Source: DATMXT01 sp035560415 (GTDB lineage Bacteria; Bacillota; Clostridia; Oscillospirales; Feifaniaceae). From it: a stretch of DNA of 11,119 nucleotides. A program made the position numbers and the translations under genes. Numbering within the stretch: position 1 is the first letter of the stretch; every line of letters starts with the position of its first letter. The notes below the pieces were generated by a model that worked only from the letters and a program-made list of their open reading frames with translations, had not been told where the DNA came from and searched no databases. Shown piece by piece: positions 1 through 4,637 of this stretch. Location of the stretch: contig DATMZG010000111.1 of NCBI GenBank assembly GCA_035560415.1, positions 1 to 11,119 on the forward strand. The letters run 5' to 3'.

Positions 1-178
1 TGAAACTATAGCACATCAATAAAAAAAGGTAAAGACTTTTTACAAGAATATTACATATTTTTGCGTGAAGTTTCGCAGCATTACAGGCCCGTTTTAAAGC
101 GCGTTTTCGCCTTGCCGTAAAAAAACTTCGGGATTTTCCCCTCTTTGTCTATATTACGGCAGCAAAAGTGAATAAAAA
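1..178. other. AT-rich intergenic region, no gene seen
   Basis: I see no convincing gene or RNA here. The DNA is A/T-rich with several homopolymer runs. It contains an 8-bp inverted repeat, TGCCGTAA at 113-120 and TTACGGCA at 154-161, whose arms are 33 bases apart, upstream of the promoter of the first gene. It may hold upstream regulatory sites, or the trailer of a gene to the left of the window. Confidence 0.5.
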
Positions 179-193
179 ACTGTTGCGAACAGT
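179..193. promoter_or_regulatory. Operator-like dyad over the -35 box
   Basis: The sequence ACTGTT-GCG-AACAGT is a perfect inverted repeat with 6-bp arms and a 3-bp centre. It contains the proposed -35 hexamer (183-188) of the BTAD regulator gene. A dimer bound here would block or reposition RNA polymerase, so an operator, possibly autoregulatory, is the natural reading. The binding protein cannot be told from the sequence. Confidence 0.45.
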
Positions 194-211
194 GATAAGA
201 AGCTATATAAT
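183..211 (+). promoter_or_regulatory. Sigma-A-type promoter of the BTAD regulator gene
   Basis: TTGCGA (183-188) and a perfect TATAAT (206-211) are separated by 17 bases, which is ideal for the housekeeping sigma factor. Transcription would start near 218 and leave a leader of about 55 bases before the ATG at 273. Confidence 0.7.
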
Positions 212-272
212 ATACACCAAATACACTTAGTTGACAGTGTCTTCGCAATTCTACGGGGGAGGGCGGTGCTGC

Positions 273-1490
273 ATGGAAGCCAATAATTTACTGAAAATCA
301 ATATGCTGGGCGAGTTCTCAATGGAGTATCGCAACGCCATTATCAACGACAACGCAAGCCGCTCTAAGAAGCTCTGGATGCTGCTGGAGTATCTGGTCAC
401 CTTCCGGGGTAACGGCGTCTCACAGGCTGAGCTCATTGACCTGCTCTGGAGCGACGAGGAGGGCGGCGACCCGGCAAACGCACTCAAAGCCATCGTGCAC
501 CGCACCCGCGACCTGATCGGCAAACTGGGGCTTGACGGGAAAAAGCTGATTACATACCACCGGGGCACCTACTCCTGGACGCCGGAGGGGCTCTCGGTCG
601 TCATCGACGTGGAGGAGTTCGAAAAGCTTCTGGGCAAGGCAGAACTTGCGGAAGACGACGAAATCCGGCTCAAATACCTGCTTGACGCCCTGGCGCTCTA
701 CAAGGGCAGCTTTCTGCCCCAGACGGCGCTGGAGCGGTGGGCGGTTCCCATCAGCGCCTATTACCATACGAAGTTTATTGCGGCCGCCAAGCGGGCGGTC
801 GACCTGTTGGCCGAAGTCGGGCGCTTCTCCGAAGTGGTCGAGCTCTGCCGCCGTGCGTCGGTCATCGACCCCTATGACGAGAGCCTGCACATGGCCCTCA
901 TTCGCGGCCTCTACGGCAGCGGACAGGCCCAGGCGGCCCTTGCGCATTACGAGTACGCCACCGACCTGTTTTTCACCCATTTCGGGGTCAACCCCTCGCC
1001 GGAATTCGTGGCGCTCTATAAAGAAATCACAAAGACCACCCACTCGGTTGAGCAGGACATCGGGGTCATCAAAGGCCGCATGCAGGAAAAGGGCTCCAGA
1101 GGCGGCCCCTTCTACTGCGAATTCGAGGTCTTTAAAGACGTCTACCGGCTGGAGCTGCGGGCGCAGGCCAGAACCGGCCAGATCGTCTGCCTGGGCCTTC
1201 TGACAGTCGCTGCGGCCGACGGCTCGCGGCCCTCCCAAAAGCAGCTGGCGGCCTCCATGGACAAGCTGTATCAGGCCACCGTGCGCACACTGCGGCAAAA
1301 CGACATCTTCACGCGCTTTAGCATCTCCCAGTACCTCGTCATGCTGCCGGGCGCAACGGTCGAAAACGCGGAGACGGCGGTCGGCCGCATCATCCGCTCC
1401 TTCCGCCGTGAAAATCCGAGGCTTGCCACCATGGTCCGGTACCGGCTGCAGCCCTTAAACCCGGTTGAAGAACTGGCGGCAATGGAATAA
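273..1490 (+). CDS. BTAD/SARP-like transcriptional regulator with degenerate GGDEF-like C-terminus
   Basis: The 405-aa protein resembles a DNA-binding regulator of the AfsR/SARP type. Residues about 8-105 look like an OmpR-type winged helix, with R30-S-K-K-L-W leading the first helix. Residues about 110-255 look like the all-helical bacterial transcriptional activator (BTAD) repeat domain, with a helical hairpin pattern around residues 165-232. Residues about 280-395 have the spacing of a GGDEF domain, but the signature is replaced: R348-F-S-I-S-Q-Y-L-V-M-L-P-G aligns with the family's RYGGDEFxVLLPG. Diguanylate cyclase activity is therefore not expected, and a sensory or dimerising role is inferred. 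The ATG at 273 is preferred because of the G-rich SD GGGGGAGGG at 255-263. An in-frame TTG at 231 lacks such a site. No signal peptide or membrane segment is seen. The gene is monocistronic, followed by a terminator. The ligand and targets are unknown. Confidence 0.8.
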   Translation: MEANNLLKINMLGEFSMEYRNAIINDNASRSKKLWMLLEYLVTFRGNGVSQAELIDLLWSDEEGGDPANALKAIVHRTRDLIGKLGLDGKKLITYHRGTYSWTPEGLSVVIDVEEFEKLLGKAELAEDDEIRLKYLLDALALYKGSFLPQTALERWAVPISAYYHTKFIAAAKRAVDLLAEVGRFSEVVELCRRASVIDPYDESLHMALIRGLYGSGQAQAALAHYEYATDLFFTHFGVNPSPEFVALYKEITKTTHSVEQDIGVIKGRMQEKGSRGGPFYCEFEVFKDVYRLELRAQARTGQIVCLGLLTVAAADGSRPSQKQLAASMDKLYQATVRTLRQNDIFTRFSISQYLVMLPGATVENAETAVGRIIRSFRRENPRLATMVRYRLQPLNPVEELAAME

Positions 1491-1504
1491 ATCATCCGTT
1501 TATC

Positions 1505-1542
1505 ACGCGCATGCGGCCCTCCGCATGCGCGTTTGTCTGTCT
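1505..1542 (+). terminator. Intrinsic terminator of the BTAD regulator gene
   Basis: A perfect 12-bp stem, 1505-1516 with 1521-1532, closes a CCCT loop and is followed by the T-rich stretch TTGTCTGTCT. It starts 14 bases after the stop codon and separates this gene from the riboflavin unit. Confidence 0.85.
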
Positions 1543-1566
1543 ATAGAGGTTTTTTGAAAAAGCCTA

Positions 1567-1595
1567 TTGTTTTTCTTTTCACAGGGGTGTATAAT
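1567..1595 (+). promoter_or_regulatory. Promoter of the FMN riboswitch-ribU unit
   Basis: TTGTTT (1567-1572) and TATAAT (1590-1595) are separated by 17 bases. The predicted start near 1602 coincides with the first base of the riboswitch P1 helix at 1603, which supports both calls. Confidence 0.75.
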
Positions 1596-1602
1596 GAGCT
1601 TG

Positions 1603-1719
1603 CAACTTCGGGGCGGGGTGAAAGTCCCCACCGGCGGTAGAGCCCGCAAGCGGGGGGAGTCCCCTGCTGACTACGGTGAGATTCCGTGGCCGACGGTATA
1701 GTCCGGATGAGAGAAGTTG
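1603..1719 (+). ncRNA. FMN riboswitch (RFN element)
   Basis: The element has the conserved landmarks of the FMN aptamer in order: GGGTGAAAGTCCCC near 1616, ACCGGCGGTAGAGCCCGC near 1630, a variable arm, GGTGAGATTCCGTGGCCGACGG near 1675 and AGTCCGGATGAGAGAAG near 1700. P1 closes by pairing 1603-1609 (CAACTTC) with 1713-1719 (GAAGTTG). The family binds flavin mononucleotide and switches off riboflavin synthesis or uptake genes. Its position directly upstream of ribU fits that role. Two hairpins follow it, so attenuation of transcription is the likeliest output, but a leader ORF lies between the terminator and ribU. Confidence 0.96.
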
Positions 1720-1734
1720 GCGCCGCAAGGCGCC
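1719..1734 (+). other. GNRA-capped hairpin abutting the riboswitch
   Basis: GGCGCC, GCAA and GGCGCC form a 6-bp hairpin capped by a GNRA tetraloop. It begins on the last base of the P1 helix, so it may stack on P1. It lacks a proper T-tract (TCTTTG follows) and is probably a structural part of the expression platform, not a terminator itself. Confidence 0.5.
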
Positions 1735-1743
1735 TCTTTGGTT

Positions 1744-1776
1744 TGCCCTGGGTTTATGCCCGGGGTATTTTTATTT
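1744..1776 (+). terminator. Riboswitch-controlled intrinsic terminator (probable)
   Basis: CCCTGGG (1746-1752) pairs with CCCGGGG (1759-1765), including one T-G wobble, around a 6-base loop. The stem can be extended by two pairs. It is followed by TATTTTTATTT. It lies between the FMN aptamer and ribU, where an attenuator is expected. I did not find an obvious antiterminator strand upstream that would melt it in the ligand-free state. Confidence 0.65.
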
Positions 1777-1818
1777 CTCAACTTCTCCGAAGCAAGTATT
1801 TGTTTGGAGGAACCGCAC

Positions 1819-1908
1819 ATGTTGACCACAGTAACCCGCATTCCCACCCGCCGCCTGACGGGGCCCACCCAGCCGGCAGGCCCGGCACTTCCGAAGGAGG
1901 TGGCGTGA
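1819..1908 (+). CDS. 29-aa leader ORF between riboswitch and ribU (putative)
   Basis: This short frame has an ATG preceded by TTTGGAGG (1803-1810) with an 8-base spacer, as good as the SD sites of the larger genes here. It ends with TGA at 1906-1908, two bases before the ribU ATG, and its last codons contain the ribU SD. The peptide is rich in Pro, Thr and Arg, with prolines at 9, 16, 19, 22 and 25, and has no hydrophobic segment, so it is unlikely to be a membrane protein. I infer a regulatory leader whose translation couples to ribU: CGCCGCCT (1849-1856), inside the frame, can pair with AGGTGGCG (1898-1905), which covers part of the ribU SD. It may also be a chance frame with a fortuitous SD. 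Confidence 0.45.
   Translation: MLTTVTRIPTRRLTGPTQPAGPALPKEVA
1894..1901 (+). promoter_or_regulatory. Strong ribU ribosome binding site, possibly sequestered
   Basis: AAGGAGGT is a near-complete SD, nine bases upstream of the ATG at 1911, and it fixes the start of ribU. Its 3' half can pair with 1849-1856 inside the leader ORF. An in-frame GTG at 1905, overlapping the leader stop as GTGA, is an alternative start but sits too close to the SD. Confidence 0.75.
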
Positions 1909-1910
1909 CA

Positions 1911-2519
1911 ATGTCTGAAGCAAACGTCAACCAGAGAACCCGCAAGCTCGTAGCCATTGCGCTGCTTGCCGCCGTCACGACCATCCTCATGTATTTTGAG
2001 ACCCCGCTCCCCTTTTTCCCGCCCTTTTTGAAGCTCGACGTCTCCAACCTCGCCGTCATCGTGGGCGCCTTTTTGTTCGGCCCCTGGGCCGTCCTGCCCA
2101 TCGCCCTCATCCCAAATCTCTTCCACTTTTTCTCCTCGACCTCGGGCGGCGCCGGACAGCTCGCCAACTTCCTCCTGTCCTGCGCTTACGGAATGCCGGC
2201 CGGCATTGTCTATCGGGTCATGCACACCAAGAAGGGGGCCCTCATCGGCTGCATGCTGGGGACACTCTGCGCCACCGTCGCGGGCGCCTTGACCAACATC
2301 TACATCCTGATTCCCTTCTACTCGACTGTCATGCTCATGCCGCTCGAGCAGATTTGGGCGGCCTGCGCCGCCGTCAACCCGGTCATCGTCGACCTGAACA
2401 CATACATCCTGTACGGGGTCATCCCCTTCAACATCCTCAAGTACGCCCTCATTTCCATCATCACAATTGTCATTTACAAGCCGATCTCCCGCATCATCCA
2501 CCAGTACGGCAAAATATAG
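1911..2519 (+). CDS. ribU: Riboflavin ECF transporter substrate-binding S component RibU
   Basis: The 202-aa protein is an integral membrane protein with about six hydrophobic segments, the usual size and topology of ECF transporter S components. RibU binds riboflavin in the membrane and works with an energizing module (EcfA, EcfA', EcfT) that is not in this window. Family features include the first helix ending in M27-Y28-F29-E30 and the following loop P32-L-P-F-F-P-P-F-L-K-L-D43. Later come a Gly/Ser-rich loop (about 79-86) and a polar last loop before the terminal helix. The ATG at 1911 is chosen because of the SD at 1894-1901. The open frame extends upstream through the riboswitch, but that part is not protein. 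FMN riboswitch control supports riboflavin as the substrate. The unit ends at a 17-bp terminator hairpin. Confidence 0.93.
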   Translation: MSEANVNQRTRKLVAIALLAAVTTILMYFETPLPFFPPFLKLDVSNLAVIVGAFLFGPWAVLPIALIPNLFHFFSSTSGGAGQLANFLLSCAYGMPAGIVYRVMHTKKGALIGCMLGTLCATVAGALTNIYILIPFYSTVMLMPLEQIWAACAAVNPVIVDLNTYILYGVIPFNILKYALISIITIVIYKPISRIIHQYGKI

Positions 2520-2526
2520 CGCGCTC

Positions 2527-2570
2527 AACAAAGGGCCTTTCGCCTGTGAAGCGAAAGGCCCTTTGTTGTT
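2527..2570 (+). terminator. Strong intrinsic terminator after ribU
   Basis: A perfect 17-bp stem (2527-2543 with 2551-2567) has a 7-base loop, and its descending arm ends in CTTTGTTGTT. It isolates the ribU unit from the topoisomerase operon, whose -35 box begins at its end. Confidence 0.85.
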
Positions 2571-2598
2571 GCAAACATTCCATATTTTGTGATATACT
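2569..2598 (+). promoter_or_regulatory. Promoter of the topoisomerase operon
   Basis: TTGCAA (2569-2574) and TATACT (2593-2598) are separated by 18 bases. The start would be near 2605, giving a leader of roughly 33 bases before the ATG at 2638. The -35 box abuts the ribU terminator stem. Confidence 0.65.
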
Positions 2599-2637
2599 GG
2601 CTGTGTATCACCGAATCAACACAATTTGGAGGCGGCA

Positions 2638-4623
2638 ATGGCAAAAGGGGCAAAAACTTACGACAACGAGAGCATATCGGCCTTAAAGGGCGCGGACCGG
2701 GTGAGGTTGCGCCCTGCCGTCATTTTCGGCTCCGACGGACTCGAGGGGTGCCAGCACTCCTTTTTTGAAATTCTGGCCAACGCCATCGACGAGGCCCGCG
2801 AGGGCCACGGCCGAAAAATCATCGTGACCCGGTATGTCGACGGCACCTTGGAGGTCGAGGACTTTGGCCGCGGGGTGCCGGTCGACTGGAACGAGAAGGA
2901 GGGCCGCTTCAACTGGGAGCTGGTCTACTGCGAGCTCTATGCCGGCGGCAAATACAACAACGACGAGGGCGAAATTTACGAGTATTCGCTGGGGCTCAAC
3001 GGCCTTGGCGCCTGCGCCACCCAATATTCCTCCGAATTCATGGACGTTGTCGTCTACCGGGACGGCAAGCGGTATTCCCTGCACTTTGAGCGGGGCGAAA
3101 ATGTGGGGGGACTGTCGAGCGAGCCCTGGGGCGGCAAGCGCACCGGCACCCTCGTGCGGTGGCGGCCCGACCGGGAGGTCTTCACCGACATCGCGATTCC
3201 CATAGAGTACCTTAAAGATACCATCCGCCGGCAGGCCGTCGTCAACTCGGGGGTGCTGTTTGTGCTGAAAGACGAGACTGCCCGCGGCAAATTCGAGGAG
3301 ACGCAGTTTCTCTATAAAGACGGCATCACCGACTACCTCGGCGAGGTGGCGGGGGAAGCCGCCGTCACCTCGGTTGTGCATGTCACGGGCGAACGCCGCG
3401 GGCGCGACCGGGAGGACAAGCCCGAGTACAAGGTCAAGCTCGAAGTGGCCTTCACTTTCTCCCCCACGGTACAGCTGCTCGAATACTACCACAACTCGAG
3501 CTTTCTTGAGCACGGCGGCTCGCCCGACAAGGCGGTCAAGAGCGCCTTTGTCTCGGCCATTGACGCCCATCTGAAGGCGGCCGGCAAATACAACAAGGGG
3601 GAGAGCAAAATCACTTTCGGCGATGTCGCCGACTGCCTCATCCTCATCTCCTCCTCCTTTTCGACCCAGACCTCCTACGAGAACCAGACCAAAAAGGCCA
3701 TCAACAACGCCTTCATCACTGAGGCCATGACGGCCTTTCTAAAAGAGCAGCTTGAAGTCTACTTCCTTGAAAACCCCGCGGACCTCGCAAAAATCATGGA
3801 CCAGGTGCTCATCAACAAGCGCTCGCGTGAGCAGGCTGAGCGGGCCCGCATCGACATCAAGAAGACGCTGTCGGGCGGCACCGACATGACAAACAGAGTG
3901 CAGAAGTTCATTGACTGCCGCACGAAGGACCTCTCCCGCCGTGAGCTCTACATCGTGGAGGGCGACTCGGCCTTAGGCTCCTGCAAGCTGGGGCGGGACG
4001 CCGAGTTTCAGGCCATCATCCCGGTACGGGGCAAAATTTTGAACTGCCTCAAATCCGACTACACCCGCATTTTTAAAAACGACATCATCACCGACCTCTT
4101 AAAGGTGCTGGGCTGCGGCGTCGAGGTCAAGGGGGCGGCCGCCAAAAAGCTCGACACTTTCGACCTTGCGGCGCTGCGGTGGAACAAGGTCATCATCTGC
4201 ACCGACGCCGACGTCGACGGGTTTCAGATTCGCACCCTCATTTTGACCATGCTCTACCGGCTGACCCCGACGCTGCTGCGGGAGGGCAGGGTCTATATCG
4301 CCGAGTCGCCCCTCTATGAAATCGCGGTCGGCGACAAGAGCATTTTCGCCTACAGCGACAGGGAGCGGGACGAGGCCGTGAAAAAGCTCTCCGGCAAGCG
4401 GTATAAAATTCAGCGCTCCAAGGGGCTCGGTGAAAACAAGCCCGACATGATGTGGGAGACCACGATGTGCCCCGCCTCCCGGCGGCTCGTGCGCGTGACG
4501 CCGGAGGACGCAGAGCGCACAGCCGAGGTCTTTGAGCTGCTGCTGGGGGACAACCTGCAGGGCCGCAAGGACTTCATTGCCGAGTTCGGGCATCTGTATC
4601 TCGACGCGGCCGACATTTCGTGA
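2638..4623 (+). CDS. Type IIA DNA topoisomerase subunit B (ParE/GyrB family, divergent)
   Basis: The 661-aa protein is the ATPase/TOPRIM subunit of a type IIA topoisomerase. Family motifs appear in order. The GHKL ATPase region has catalytic E44, N48 and D51 in F43-E-I-L-A-N-A-I-D51, then D75-F-G-R-G-V-P-V82 and the lid G119-L-N-G-L-G124. The transducer has Q350-T-K-K. The TOPRIM domain has E441-G-D-S-A445 and D523-A-D-V-D-G528, followed by Q592-R-S-K-G-L-G-E. Its length matches ParE and Gram-positive GyrB, without the large insert of proteobacterial GyrB. The ATG at 2638 follows GGAGG at 2628-2632, and an in-frame TTG inside that SD is ignored. Several positions differ from canonical GyrB: Ala47 where the E. 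coli residue is Asp, Asn121 where it is His, and F-G-S in place of Y-I-G-S. I read it as the second, topo IV-like enzyme common in Clostridia. Motifs alone cannot settle ParE versus GyrB. Confidence 0.9.
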   Translation: MAKGAKTYDNESISALKGADRVRLRPAVIFGSDGLEGCQHSFFEILANAIDEAREGHGRKIIVTRYVDGTLEVEDFGRGVPVDWNEKEGRFNWELVYCELYAGGKYNNDEGEIYEYSLGLNGLGACATQYSSEFMDVVVYRDGKRYSLHFERGENVGGLSSEPWGGKRTGTLVRWRPDREVFTDIAIPIEYLKDTIRRQAVVNSGVLFVLKDETARGKFEETQFLYKDGITDYLGEVAGEAAVTSVVHVTGERRGRDREDKPEYKVKLEVAFTFSPTVQLLEYYHNSSFLEHGGSPDKAVKSAFVSAIDAHLKAAGKYNKGESKITFGDVADCLILISSSFSTQTSYENQTKKAINNAFITEAMTAFLKEQLEVYFLENPADLAKIMDQVLINKRSREQAERARIDIKKTLSGGTDMTNRVQKFIDCRTKDLSRRELYIVEGDSALGSCKLGRDAEFQAIIPVRGKILNCLKSDYTRIFKNDIITDLLKVLGCGVEVKGAAAKKLDTFDLAALRWNKVIICTDADVDGFQIRTLILTMLYRLTPTLLREGRVYIAESPLYEIAVGDKSIFAYSDRERDEAVKKLSGKRYKIQRSKGLGENKPDMMWETTMCPASRRLVRVTPEDAERTAEVFELLLGDNLQGRKDFIAEFGHLYLDAADIS

Positions 4624-4637
4624 GGGGGGCGCATAAC

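Noticed and set aside
231..236. Consensus -35 hexamer TTGACA
   Set aside because: There is no -10 hexamer at a suitable distance (254-259 is ACGGGG), and it lies downstream of a better promoter.
231..272. Alternative TTG start at 231 for the BTAD regulator
   Set aside because: There is no SD before it. The ATG at 273 has a strong G-rich SD, and the family domain starts after it.
420..1298. Minus-strand open frame opposite the BTAD regulator
   Set aside because: No start signal and no family resemblance. The plus strand has promoter, SD, domains and terminator.
1686..1910. Upstream extension of the ribU frame through the riboswitch
   Set aside because: The extension runs through aptamer and terminator RNA. 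The SD at 1894-1901 places the start at 1911, and 202 aa is the normal RibU length.
2683..3570. Long minus-strand open frame opposite the topoisomerase B gene
   Set aside because: Antisense shadow of a gene with intact GHKL motifs. No SD, and the composition is rich in Val, Gly and Asp as expected from mirrored codons.
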